Position numbers and translations under genes: made by a program. A stretch of DNA of 64,000 nt from Monodelphis domestica (Eukaryota > Chordata > Mammalia > Didelphimorphia > Didelphidae). The stretch covers positions 445,350,895 through 445,414,894 of the forward strand of contig NC_077227.1 of the NCBI RefSeq assembly GCF_027887165.1. The letters are read 5' to 3'. This document shows, piece by piece, positions 21,290 through 33,230 of the stretch; the stretch's first letter is position 1, and each line of letters starts with the position of its first letter. The notes beneath the pieces were generated by a model, which ran no database searches, was not told the origin of the DNA, and saw only the letters and a list, made by a program, of their open reading frames with translations.

Positions 21290-23240
21290 TTCCTGAGACA
21301 GTCTTCATCTCCCAACTCTAGTGGGAAAACCATAGAATCATAGGATCATCTATTTAGAGCAGAAGGAATTTTAGGTCATCCAGGACACTGTCCTCTTTCG
21401 CCAGATGGGGAAATTGAAGCCTAGAGAGGTTGTGTGACTTGTGAGATTCATAGATCGTCACTGAAGTGAAGATGAACCTTGTAGCTGAGAGGTTGGGTTC
21501 TTGGATTCTTAAGTTTGAGGCTACTACCTCATTAACCAAAGACGGGGAGGAAAACATGATTTAACCAGGTCCAGACCTAACCAGGGACCTAAGCTAAATG
21601 AACCCACAGCCAATGCTGATAAATAGGTGTTGGATCTAAATTGGAGATATTGCATATAGCTGGGATACCAGGATAGACTTCATGGAGGAAATGATCATCT
21701 GAACTAGAACTTGAAATAAGAGGATTTCACCAAATATATATGAGAGGATACACTGGTGTGTGTATGGGGGGAGAGGAGGAGGGAATTCCCTACACAAATC
21801 CATGTCATCAGGGGAGTCCATTGGAACATAAAATGTGACACAGAGAATAATTTGGAATAAAAAAGGAAAGGCAGGTTGGAATAAGAGAGTGGAGAGCTTT
21901 AAATGCCAGGCTGAGGAAGTCATATTTTACCAGAAGGGGAATTAGAAGCTTTGGGAGATTTCTGAGCAGGGAAGGAGTGTGATTAGATCTATCCACAGCA
22001 TTCTATGTGTTGCTGAAATCATAATGACAGAGGTATAAAAAATGTTAAAAGATCACTGAGTGTATATAAAGAATAACGATCACTTTATTGCTAGTATTTA
22101 ACTCAGTCCTTTAGTGAAAAGGGTATTAGATATCACCCTTGCACACACAAAAAAAATGAAAGCAGAGAGGCTAAAAAAATTGTTCTATAATATCACATTT
22201 TTAGATATGACAGTAATAATAATTATGATCATCTGCCCAATTCTTTTATTCCAGTGCTCCAGAGCTAAGTAGTGCATTTTCCTGCCTCCTATGAAAATGT
22301 ATTGGGGGGGGGGGGGAGAGAGAGGCAGTTTCTGATATTCCAGCTTTGAATCTAGGAAACAGAACCATAAAGAGTAACATGGGAGGCAGGGAAGGACCCC
22401 TGAGGGTCGCAGGAACACAGGATGGGTCTGTGGTTTTACCATGGTGGGGAACACCTAGCTTAACTGACCAAGCTTGTGCAACTCATCTGTAACTTAGAAA
22501 ATCACAAGGAGCACCCATCAGGTAAGGCTTACTCTGGATCACATAGCCAGAATGGAGAGGGTGTCACCCTCAAATCCACGCCTTCCTGATCTGAAGGCAG
22601 CCCTTGAAACACAAAGCCACACTGCCTCCTAAAAGGAGGAAGATTAATGAGAATAATGAGACTGAAAGAAGTGACTCTACATATGGGTATGTGTTCTGCG
22701 AAGTCATCTCATTCCTTTGGAAACAGTAATTCTTTCAGGTCACAAAGGCCCTCTGTGGCCACTTACCTGCTTTTGGGATCACATCCTCATAAGTAGGGGT
22801 CTTGCATTCTGTGCTGAATTTGGAATGAAGATCTACTTGCTAGGAGTTAGCTGTGTGACCTCAGTAAGCTCCGTCTTCTCTCTGGGTCTCAGTTTCCTTC
22901 CCATGTAAAATAAGAAGGCTGACCCGCTCTAGATGATGCTTCAGGTCCCTTTGCACTGTAAATTCTCTAATAATAAATGCTTGTGGACTGATTGATTGTT
23001 CTTTGGCAAGGGGACTTAAGTATTGGCCTGGAGCCTGTGACAGCCATCTGAGCTTGGCCTGAAGAGGGTACACATGGTCATTCACCACCAGGGGGACAGA
23101 GAGCTGCTGACAGGGGAGAGGGAGGTGTATTTTGTTGCCCTGTTCAATTTTCAGTCAGCTTTTATGGGTTATGAACATTCTCCATCCACCTCCACCCTTA
23201 TCCCTAGCCCTCCCGATGGGAAACCAGTATTATTGTCATT

Positions 23241-23246
<6 letters not shown>
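21290..23246. repeat. Downstream flank of ZNF521: MIR fragments and unassigned sequence
   Basis: MIR copies at 21330-21530 (-) and 22830-22975 (+, gtctcagtttccttcccatg). A 13-G run at 22304-22316. From 21600 to 22170 there is AT/GA-rich sequence without a recognised family. No coding is supported. Confidence 0.55.
23085..23098 (+). promoter_or_regulatory. CTCF-like motif beyond the ZNF521 3' end
   Basis: ccaccagggggaca matches the core of the CTCF consensus (CCACCAGGGGGCGC-like) except near its end. It lies about 270 bp past the polyadenylation signal. Motif only; occupancy is unknown. Confidence 0.4.

Positions 23247-23292
<46 letters not shown>
23247..23292. repeat. (CA)23 microsatellite
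   Basis: A pure 46-bp CA run. On the ZNF521 strand it is a GT run, about 75 nt downstream of AATAAA. Confidence 0.97.
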
Positions 23293-23299
<7 letters not shown>

Positions 23300-23351
23300 G
23301 GAAAAAAAATCATTTGCAGATCGAGGCCCAGATTCAAACACCAAGACGCTA

Positions 23352-24018
23352 ATTGCATGTATTCCCTTTATTGAACTGTACTAGTTATTGCAATCAGATT
23401 AAGTCACATTTAAAAAGCAGACCATCCAGTTGCACTGAAACCGATTATATTCATTACATAGTTTTAATCACTGTCCGGTGAACTGGCAAATCCAATCAAA
23501 GCATTAGTCTTTAATTAAAAAATTAAAAAGGAATATTCAGACGATAGCCAAGCAATCACATCACAATGCACAATTACCTAGGATTGCAATTAAAAAGGAG
23601 TTTAACAAAGCAACAATAAAAGAAAGAAAGAAAAGAAAGAACAGAAAAAAAATCACAGCTAACCTTTTTTTAATTTTTTTTTTAGGGGGGAAACTATCAA
23701 TATAATACAGGAAGCAACGAAGGACAACAGCACCAAAAAGCGATCTCTCTAACGCTAGAAACGTAGTCTGCCGCGGAAGCTCTCAAAGTATACTAGCTAA
23801 AGCGGGACAATAAAAAATACTGAGCATGGAATACTTTTAATCTCTTCCATTAATATTCATTTCCAGCTGCTTATAATAGCAGCGCCTCATGGCCAAATCA
23901 TTAGAGTTTTACATCTGGGTTGCAAATGACACTTTGATTGGATGTAATGCTCAAATGGCCCTCCCCACTGTGTCTCCGTCAAGTCTTCTGCAGAGAGGAG
24001 TCCTGTAGTGCCAGAAGC
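23352..24018 (-). other. ZNF521: ZNF521 3'UTR
   Basis: About 670 bp follow the TGA on the minus strand up to the predicted cleavage site, about 15 nt past the AATAAA at 23372-23367. The stretch is AT-rich and free of recognisable SINEs, unlike its surroundings, as expected for a conserved 3'UTR. An A-rich tract on the mRNA strand (plus-strand T runs at about 23665-23685) could cause internal oligo-dT priming in transcript data. The 3' limit is inferred, not observed. Confidence 0.75.
23367..23372 (-). terminator. Polyadenylation signal AATAAA of ZNF521
   Basis: A canonical AATAAA on the minus strand. Downstream there is a T/G-rich stretch (ttggtgtttg at about 23342-23333), and about 75 nt further a long GT run (the CA microsatellite at 23247-23292 seen from the other strand). 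Both could serve as the GU-rich downstream element. Its distance from the stop gives a 3'UTR of plausible length. Confidence 0.72.
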
Positions 24019-24048
24019 TCACTGCGCGTGCTGGCTCAACGTGTGGTT
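24019..24048 (-). CDS. ZNF521: ZNF521 terminal coding segment: last nine codons and stop
   Basis: On the minus strand a strong acceptor (ctcgtgtttccag, AG at 24050-24049) is followed directly by codons for NHTLSQHAQ and TGA (24021-24019). Phase 0 matches the penultimate exon ending ...TELQ. The join gives C-SQ-C-(12)-H-TLSQ-H, completing the last C2H2 finger, so both zinc-binding histidines of that finger come from this tiny segment. From memory, human ZNF521 ends NHTMSQHAQ and ZNF423 ends in a different tripeptide, so the final HAQ is the best evidence for ZNF521; here Met is replaced by Leu. The exon was found by searching for this C-terminus, because it is far too short to stand out as a reading frame. 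Confidence 0.92.
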   Translation of the reverse strand, partial: NHTLSQHAQ

Positions 24049-24109
24049 CTGGAAACACGAGAAAAGGAGACACGCATGAGGGGCAGAATAATAGAAAGCA
24101 TGTCCATAC

Positions 24110-24260
24110 CCTCCTACTCAGTGCCATTTATGCGGAGCGCCGCATAAAAGCTTCTCAATTATTACCAAACAAAATGTAATAAAGAAAAAGGACTCGTAAG
24201 TAACGGCTGCCAATCCAGCACATTCGCTTTGTACTCGGAGATCTGTTAATGCTGGCACAG
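24110..24260. promoter_or_regulatory. Candidate conserved intronic element next to the terminal exon
   Basis: Repeat-free AT-rich sequence 60-210 bp upstream of the terminal exon acceptor on the gene strand: tgcggagcgccgcataaaag, ctcaattattaccaaac, aatgtaataaag and gtaagtaacggctgcc. It might help recognition of this isolated terminal exon or act as an enhancer. Confidence 0.38.
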
Positions 24261-24283
24261 ACCTGGGCGCCTTCTCGCCCTCT

Positions 24284-24306
24284 CTTTCTCTCTCTCTCTC
24301 TTTTTG
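24284..24306. repeat. Short (CT)n tract
   Basis: ctttctctctctctctcttt, a pyrimidine run. Confidence 0.8.
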
Positions 24307-26459
24307 AGACCAGTCAAGTACGACCATCGGGACATGAATACTCTGAGAGAAGAGGCAACGTCAGGGGAGGGAAGAGACATTAAAAGGGCCCCCCTTTTCC
24401 CCTCCTTGGGAATTATCTTTGCTGTAACAATTAAGAGGAAAATAAATCTCTTATCACCTTGAGACCTCCCCGCCACATTTCCCTTTTTATTCTCCCGGTA
24501 GTGGCTCCGAGGGCTGGCAGGGAGAAGCACCAGATTGCGCCCTGCACTTCTCAATCCAAGAAACACTTCAGCAGTTGCAGCCGAGCTGTACCCACAGCAC
24601 AGAAACCATTGGCGTGTCACCCTGAAGGAAAAGCACTTTTTAAAGGATGGGGAGCCTTGGCTGTGGGGCTTGGTAAACAACCCCTGTGCTTGGGCTCTCC
24701 GCATTCGAGCAGGGCTGTAACCAGCACCTGCCATCCCAGAATCGCGTCGACTCGAGGAGGGAAGTATTACGATCCGGTCATGCTGCTTTGTGCCAGAGAG
24801 AAATAAATCATGATGTAATTTAGGAGCCGGGTTTTGGAGCCTTCAACCAAACGGCTTCTACTTCCTTGGGGGAATGGTGCCTCCCCACCCAGCACCGGGA
24901 GGAAGCTCCATCAGGGGCAGAAGCACAGCCCCTCATAGATGGTAACCAGGTCCTATTTGGACCAAGAAGGGACCTAACCTGGCCCCATTGGCCTCGGAGA
25001 AGTCTACAAAATGAAGAGGGAATCCGTTTTACCTATTCCCTTGTTCGAAGTACAATCTGGTGCTTTACCCTTTCAGAAATCATCTATTTGGAATCAATGA
25101 ATTATCCTTGTCAAAAAGGGCTTTAGCAGTCATCTGGTTCACCCCCTTTCATTTTACAGAAGAAGAAACTGAGACCCGGGGAAGGAGAGTGACTTCCCTG
25201 TGATCCCACAGCTTGTCGGCAGATCCGGGATTCCTGCCACACATCCAGGTCTTTTTGCACTCATTTACATTATACTACTTATAAAAATGTCTAGGTTGAT
25301 GTTATAAATCTCACAGAAACAGGAAGGAGAAAGAAGCAAAAGCCTCTCGGTTCTAGAGGACTTTGCAGGACTACCATAATGGCATCCATCTAATGATAAC
25401 TGTCTTGTGAAAATAGTTAACGCATGAATCTCCATTCATGGGCCAGGACACTCCAGGTAGCCCTGACCCCATTTACAGCCCGGGTAGTTTCCAGAGCATG
25501 CAGCGCCACCAACTGACCACCAGGTGTCAGAAGTGGTGTTGAGTTCCTAAAGCTTGCTCTAAGTTCTTCAGCACAGGAGAAACTCTAGACAATTTGAACA
25601 GAGGAACATGGGATCCTCTATCTAGAGCAGAAACGGCCCTCTTGAAGCCAGGTAGTTCACTAGCCCCTCATTTTACAAGAGAAGAAACTGCGGTCCAAGC
25701 AGTTTAGGTGACATACCCAAGAAAACACTGGTATTAAGCACCTGCAACTTTCAATCCACAACCAGGACCTTAGATAAAATAATGTGCTTTATCTGGAAAA
25801 CACTAACTAGAATTAGTGTGTGGTACTCATTTGTCTTTTTAAAAACCTGATCACCCATGGCAGAACTATAAAATATTCGAGCTGGATGGGATCTAAAGGA
25901 CTAATAGTTTAACTGCTCATTTTACAGAGCTGGAAATGAAGACCCCAGGAGGGGAAGTCCCCTTGGTTGGTTGGTGGCAAGGCCAGAATTCTAAATGAGC
26001 AGGCTAGAATTAGAATAGACCTCAAATTAGAGTTCTGAGCCCCAGCACCAACACTAATGAAAGGAGTTTGCACAATTCATTTTCCCTTCTATGCATTTGA
26101 GTTTCTCCCTCTAAAAATTCAGGAGGCTGGATTAGATGTTCTCCAATGACTTCTTTGGTTTTTAAATCCCATGATCTTCACTTTGGCCAAGTGCATCTTC
26201 TAGTCCTCCAAAGACAAAGAGGCAACATAATCATGACACATGCTTTATGGGCTAAACTGGATTATTATTTAGGGGGAATATATGAACATGCCTCTTCAAT
26301 CCAGAACCCAAATTCATCTTCTGAAAGAACCAGATTACAGGGGAACCTGGAAACTCAATTTCCTTTTTCATAATTCCATTTTTGCAGATAAGAAGATCCT
26401 GCGATTTACTGGTCAGCTAAGAACCAGCATCTCCAAACAAAGGGCATATGGAGAGGGGA
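24307..26459. repeat. Last-intron segment with MIR fragments
   Basis: MIR copies at 25105-25250 (-, cattttacagaagaagaaac), 25610-25735 (-), 25860-26000 (-) and 26015-26170 (+). A second CTCF-like word, ccaccaggtgtcag, at 25517-25530. From 24310 to 25100 the sequence is repeat-poor with no zinc-finger coding. Confidence 0.55.
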
Positions 26460-26560
26460 GAGAAGAAAGTCACTAAATAGAATTATTACTGTAAATGGAT
26501 TATTGGCCCCGTTGACAAACTGCTCCAACATAATTAAAAAGCTTGACCTCACCCCCCCTC
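26460..26560. promoter_or_regulatory. Candidate conserved intronic element
   Basis: A short AT-rich block: atagaattattactgtaaat, ggattattggccccgttgac and aacataattaaaaagcttga. Flanked by repeats and purine-rich sequence. Confidence 0.3.
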
Positions 26561-29500
26561 CCGATGGGAAACTGAGGGGTGGGTTGTTTTGGGTAAGGAA
26601 CAGGGGGTGTGTGTGTGCACATATACACATATATCAGGGGGTTCAGTGGGGAAAAATGAAAAAAATCCCAATCTACTTTTGGTCCTCTCCTTGTTCTCCA
26701 GCTTGCTTTTAGCTCAGTGCAACAATGACCATTCCACTCTCACTTTGTTAGGATTCTATTTTTAGGTTGTGCAGAATACCAGTAATAATAATAAAGGCAA
26801 AGGGACCACAAGTTCGCCATAGTGGGATCGAATCCTGGCCCCGCCGTGCCAGAACGGACTCATCCTCATTTTGGTGGTGTCATTTAGGAAATAATGCACC
26901 ATCAGCACTGGATCCAGGGCGCACACTCCACTGGCAGGAAACATGATTTCAAACCTGTGTGGCTCTAGCATTGATTGCAAGAGGCAGGTCAATAAAGGAA
27001 TGGTATGTGGCTTTAAATCTGATAATGAAGCTCTCAGAGTGAAGCCTCTCCTGCCCACAAGCATGCTGGGCCCACAGCTGATGGAGGAGGAGGATGTGCT
27101 GGCACCATTCGGGGTGAGCAGGAGCACAAAAGTGACCTCACCGTTCCCCTATTCTTACCCTTTCCACCTCAATCAACACAGATATGCCAGCTCCATCCTG
27201 CTTCCGTACCTTTGCTCATGCTGTTCCCTCTACCTAGAAAGCTCTCCTCTCTTTGTCTATCCAAAGCCTACCTAGCATCCCTCATCATCTTGTTCAAGAC
27301 TCTGGAAAACCTGTTTCAGGGGCTGGTCATGGCCAGTCACAGATGCTGTTGTTTCCTGAAGAAAGCACGGATCTTTCTGCTTCAGCACTCCCACAATCTA
27401 TGCTTTCAGAGGTGCTTGGCAGAAGTACTCGATGACTTAAAGGACAATCTTTGAGGGTGACGGTGGTCGAAACAATTCCCCACACTGTAGCTAGTGTCGG
27501 GATGAGACTCTTCACACTTCCAAAGACTGGTCCTCAGACAACAGATACAGAGTCTATCGCCCTGCCTGTAGTGGAATGGATGCTTTCCAGTCTGATAGGA
27601 GCTGCCAGAAAATGTGCCCCACTGGCCTGCTCTTTGCAAACCCTTTATTACCTCCACACCGCAGTGAGGCGATGGATGAGAGAATTTGAGTGGATGCAGG
27701 TCTATCTTTAAAACATACATACATACATACACTATGTATATAACATACACAAAAAAGAAATGCCCACATGCACACACACAAGATTTAGCACTCGTAAAGA
27801 GATGAGAGGTTGAGTTTAATCTCTGGAATTTTACAGAAAAGAAAGAGGAGGACCAAAGAAGGAGGATGACTTGCCCAGGATGACATAGGGAATAAGAAAA
27901 GGGCAGAGCCAAGATTTAAATTCCAGTCTTCAGAATCCAAAGATGGCTAACAAATTGCATCATGCCATGGATTAGCTTTCCTGCTACAGACCTAAGTTGT
28001 GGCTTCCCAATAATTAGCATTTCACAAGAAGGGAGTAGAGTAAGGATATAGGGGAATTTCTTAAATCCTTTTCTTTATCCCAATCTTATGAAATTACTAA
28101 AATGGAAATAATACATTTCATTTTATATAGTATATTAAAAAAACCTTTGGTGTCATTCATTAGAGTGAACTCCCATTGTGGGAATTTCTTCTACCAATGC
28201 AAATACTGAAATGGGACACTGAGTTAGCTAAGTGACTTGCCCAGGGGGTCATCAGGATCAATAAAACCAAAGTCTTCCTGACTCTTTTTACACCCAGAGA
28301 CAGAGGTGGAAAGAGAAGGGAGGAAGGGAGAAAGACAGAGAGAGAGAGAGACCAAGAAACAGAGACAAACAATAAGACAGGGGAAGGGGGAAAAACTGAG
28401 AGAAAAAGAGGGAACAGAGATCAAAGATGTTCGGAGTAACTTCCTGGAAAAGTGCAAATACCACCTCTGAAATTTACTGTCTATATGATTTAGGGCACAA
28501 GATATATGGCCTCTAAGACCCTTTTCAGTTTTAGATTTATCATCTAGTCCAACTCTCTTATTTTATACATGGAGAAACTGAGGTCCAGAAGAAGAAAAGT
28601 GAGTAATTTGGTGCTTGGTTCTCTATCTATAAATTAATGAGCCTGGAAGCAGCCATGGTTCTGAATTCAAGGGTCCTGGATCCAAACCCCACATAAGATA
28701 CTTAAGACAAGTATGGCCTGGGACAAATCCGGCCTTCATCCCCCCGCCCCCACCCCGATTGTAAAATGAAGGGAAATGGCCTGAATGGACTCAGGGATTC
28801 CTTCTGGTTCTTCATTGTAATCCCATGAATTCAGTTCTCACTTGCTTCCTTGGCATGGAGGCAAGGAGCATGGACCAAACATCTGGAGAACAGGATATAA
28901 AAGTAGATGGTGGCATCTTTTAAACTGGATCCTCTTCCCTAGAAGTCCATAAACAAGATACAGGAAAAGAGCAGCTGGAAGCTCCAAATGCTAGTTACTT
29001 CTCCTTCTTGCTGAGATCCTAAGTGAGGCCCAGGGCACAAGGTGAGAAACAAAGAGAAAGAGAAGACCCACTCGTTGTCCTCACGGGGCTCCAAGGCTAG
29101 CTGGGGAGAAGAGACTTACCCACACAAAGAACATTTAAACAAGACAACAAAGCACTGTGTGCTTTCGTGACAAAATTAGTGGGGTAGGCCCTGCGTGTCC
29201 CCCAAATAAGTGCAAGTCTTTGTCGAAACTTACTAAGGCAAGAGAAGGCCTGCCAGGCAGGCTCAGGAATTGGCGTAGGCTCCCACACAGGGTGGGAGTG
29301 TGGGTTGGAGGGACGAAAAGTGCCCCTTGTCATCCAGGGCCTCCCAATTACCCAAACACCTGTGCTAAGTAACTCCTCGCTGATCGGCTGAAAATTCACA
29401 CAGTTCAATAACCCTAAAAGAAGCTGCAGCTCCTTCCCCCCACGGCTTCGAGCTACAGTATGAGGGATATAGGGGAACTTAATCAAGCCTTCTTAAAGGG

Positions 29501-30382
29501 CTCCTTCCACCCGGCATGGTTCTCACAAGGGCATTTTGGCTTAATGTCTATTTCTCTGTTTACACCCGTGCTATATTTAGCCCTTTCAGAGAAGGAGGAA
29601 AATCGGTTTTTAAAGACGCTACCGACACCGAAACCGAACACTTCCTGGCCTCCTAAAGGCCCCGGAGGGGAAAGGGAGGGGGCTGGCGGTGGAGGAAGGC
29701 CCACTTTGAGGCTGGCATTCACGCCAGGGCTCTCCCTGCCTGCCAGCAAGTCACAGGTGTACGACAGAGGAGCAGGTGAATAAAATAAAACAGCAAAGGT
29801 GGGGAGGGGGATGGAGAGGGAGGGGAGGAGATGATGGTTTGAGGCCATAATCCATCCAGTCTGTAGGGTAATTGTGCATCTGCTGTGGATCGAGGTATTT
29901 GGTACAAGCCTGTTCTGGAGACAGACTGCCTCGGAAAGCCATGCTCACGCACCCCAGGACCATATGTTAGAGATGGGTGAAGGGACACCATGGGGAGGCT
30001 GGCAGGCCACTCTGGATGCCAACAGAAGCCATGAGCATCCTCGGGAGGCAAGACCCCATCTGGGATTGAGAGAAGAGATGAAGAAATTGCTCTTTTTTCA
30101 CCCTCTGCAGCCAAGACTAAGAGGAACCGCTCGCTTTGTGCTGTACTTGCTCAAAATACTTTCTGAGCCCCCACTCTGTGCTGAGCAGTGAGGGATACAA
30201 AGATAAATATAGGACGGTTCCTACCTGGAAGGAGCTCACAGGCCAGTAGCTGGATTCTCTTCCCCTAGAACAACCTGGAAGCTTAAAGCCAGGGAGATAG
30301 AAGGATGTGTTGGCCAACACAGTGGTTACCTCTTCTAGGAAGCTGTCTATGGCCTATCCCACCCACTTCAAGACATTCTCTA

Positions 30383-30485
30383 CACATATATTTGTTAGCA
30401 TATTACTTTCAATGTTTTTCTAGTTTTGGGGGGACATATATTCATTAGCATATTGCTTTTACATTTTTCTAATTTGGGGGGGGGG
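30383..30485. repeat. Two-copy tandem repeat, 51-bp period
   Basis: Unit 1 from 30383 (acatatatttgttagcatat) and unit 2 from 30434 (acatatattcattagcatat) each continue through a T-rich stretch and end in a G run (6 and 10 G). Confidence 0.85.
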
Positions 30486-30571
30486 TGACACAATGCCTTA
30501 GTCCTATAACTAAAGTGTAAACTCCCTGAAGTCAGAGACCATGGCTCCTTTGTGCTTGAGAAACATTACTT

Positions 30572-30780
30572 CGTTATTGTTCAATCATGTCAGATTCTTT
30601 GTGACCCCGTAAAATACAGCACGTCAGGCCCTTCTATCCTCAACTATCTCTATGTCCAAGTTCATGTTGGTTTTTTTCCTATCGATCTACTTATCTTCTG
30701 CCATGCCCTTTTCCTTTTGTCTTCAACCTTTCTTGACATCAAGGTCTTTAAAAGAGTCCTGTCTTCTCATTCTAAATATT
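30572..30780 (-). mobile_element. RTE/BovB-like fragment
   Basis: gttcaatcatgtcagattct, ttgtgaccccgtaaaatac, agcacgtcaggcccttctat and cttgacatcaaggtctt match the layout of BovB/RTE-derived sequence as seen in reverse. The 76-codon open frame over it has no independent support. Confidence 0.62.
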
Positions 30781-33059
30781 AATTTAGTGAAAGTATACAT
30801 TGGTGAAGACTGGTGATATTTGAATAATAATTCACAATTCTCAAACTACTTTCCTCCCAACAGCCCTGTGAATTAGGAAACACAAGTATCACCCCCATCT
30901 TACAAAAAAGAATACTGCCTTTTTTCCTCTTTCCAAGGACAAGAAAAGCACCTTGAGGCCAGGGCTGGGTATTCTTCTACTCTAGTTTTCTCCCCTTAGC
31001 CCAGGGTTGAACTCTCAGAAGAGAATGGAGACTGGAGACATGCCCAAACTAACTGATCCCAGCCCCTCCTAGAAATCTCATGAGCAGAGAGGGAAAAGTA
31101 TTACCAAGAACCACATAAGCAGTAGTGAAGGCTGAAAATGCTACGAGTGGTGTTGCTAAAATCTTCCTACGTTATAGACTGACATGTTGATAATCATAAC
31201 GATGTCCATTACTTACTATATTTTTTTCTTTCCAAGGACTACCACACTAGCATGTCAGGAAGGCTTGAGAATCTTCCCCCTCCCATTTTGGCTTCTTCCC
31301 TACATCCCCTGACATTGTGGTTCTCCAAGCTTGTTCTTAGATCTAACCTATGTTCCATTTCTACCTTCCACCAAACCACCATTTCCATCTCTCCAGGACG
31401 ATCATAGAAAGGGATATTTCAAGATGGATGGGTCTCAGGGTGGCCCCTGTTGGGGTGAGAATTATGAGATCAGAAATTTAGAACTGGAATGGAACTTACA
31501 AATGATCTAGTTTTATCAACTCACTTGACACTTGAGGAAACTAAGACCCAGAGACTAAATGACTTGTCAAAGGCCACACTGGCAGTTCAAGGATTTGAAG
31601 CTTAAGTTCTCTCACTCCCGATTCAGTTTTCTTTCAACTGGACCACCTTGCCTTAACCTGCAAAGCCCACCCCTTCATGGTGCTTTCTGGGCTGAAGGCT
31701 GGGAAAACCAGAACAAAGCTCTGCTTGCCTGACTGCTCAAATACATGGCAAGACAACATCAAACCTGAATACCCAACACGCTTGCTTCCCAAAAGGCCCT
31801 TTTTCTTCTAAGTAGAATATAAACATCTTGAAGGCAGCGAACGCTCTCTTCTGTGTCCTCATGAGACACCTAACATGGTATAGGACACACAAGATGTTAT
31901 TTTGCTGATGTGGCCTTAAAGAACTGACAGCTATGCTTTTTCCTTGCTTGGACAGACAACTTAGATTCAGATCTTGACATTTATTTACTAGCTTGGTTCA
32001 TTGTTAATTGTGGGCAAATCACAGGATCATAGACTATCAAGCTCTAAATTACCTCAAAGATCACCAAAAGTTTAAACCCCTCATTTGAAGATGGAAAACT
32101 AAGGCCTCAACAAGGAAAATACTCTTGTCACAAAATTATATAACTTCATCTCTATTTCCTTATCTATAGAGAGATATTGTCTAACTCAGAGACTTGTATA
32201 TTACCTAACTCTTAAACACCATAGGAAAATCCATTATACTTTTAAGGCTTGCAAAGCACTTTACATAACATTATCTGATGTGATCCTTACAATAAATAAC
32301 CTTGTGCTATTCTTATCCTCATTTTACAAATGAGGAAACTGAGGAAGAGAGTTTAAGTAACCTATTTAGGGTCACAGAGCTAAGTGTCTGAGATGAGATC
32401 TAAACTTGAGTCTTCCCAATTTCAAGTCAGACAGTCTGCTAGAAGTAACCTATGTATAAATGAGAGTTGTCATCATTGTCACAAGTCCTATTTCAAGGGG
32501 CAGACAAACCACCACTCTGTATTTCCTTCCCCCAGCCCCTGCCTGCCTCCTTCTCTAGACCTTCATATGGTTCCAGGAGCTTGAGAGTTCTAGCTCCATC
32601 AGAGAGACCTTTTTTTTGGCCACCTTGACTTTATAAAGAAATTACTTCAGCAAAGGACATGGGCTGGACCCCACCTCAAGCCACAGGGGGATTAGTATAG
32701 TAGTATTCCCTATTGGGAGTTTGGGATTGTGAAGAAGAACATGAATCTGTAATTAGTACCAGACAAGCCCTGACGGTGATAGGTTCTTATGGTAAATCAT
32801 GACCCAAAAAGGAGAGGAAACCAGATGAAAAGAAGATGAATGGGATAGCCCACCTATTCTCATTTCTTCTCTTTCTCCTCCTTTTTTCCCTTCTTCCTTC
32901 CTTCTTCCTCTCCCTCCCCATTTCCTTGGGTTGTAAGGATGGGCAGCTTTCTTCCCTTTTCTGCTGTGTGGTGCAGAGGAAAAAAATCACCTGTGTCCCC
33001 CCTCCCCTTGTCATTTGTGTGGGCTTATTTTTAGAACAGTTTGACAATCGTCCAAGGGT

Positions 33060-33230
33060 CTAAGACGAACAGATGGCCTGTCTTAAAGCTTCATATGTTC
33101 ACTAGTTTGCACTTCTGACAAACAGTAAACGTACTTGAGAGCGTGCTATAAACAGGGCTGAATGAATACTCAGAACACAATTTAGTTAATACACTTCATT
33201 AAAACTGAGAGTGATATCCGTGGCTCCCTC
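33060..33230. promoter_or_regulatory. Candidate conserved intronic element
   Basis: A repeat-free block: catatgttcactagtttgca, gacaaacagtaaacgtactt, gctataaacagggctg and tttagttaatacacttcatt. Two FOX-like (taaac/aaaca) words and TAAT words are present. CpG-bearing repeat-free sequence continues to about 33700. Confidence 0.38.

Larger units (their letters stand above)
26561..33059. repeat. Last-intron segment: SINE, L2-like and RTE-like debris
   Basis: MIR copies at 27810-27945 (-), 28535-28620 (-), 28640-28830 (+), 31455-31640 (-), 32020-32120 (-) and 32215-32415 (-, cattttacaaatgaggaaac). An L2-like piece at 30140-30245. (CATA)n at 27714-27732. Purine-rich stretch at about 28300-28410 and pyrimidine-rich stretch at 32862-32930. 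From 28840 to 30100 no clear repeat; a patch at 29520-29590 (ggcttaatgtctatttctct, gtgctatatttagccc) is possibly conserved. No coding is supported. Confidence 0.58.

Noticed and set aside
23660-23690. A/T-rich tract in the 3'UTR as the polyadenylation site
   Set aside because: It is an internal A-rich stretch without a preceding AATAAA at the right distance; the canonical signal at 23372-23367 is better.
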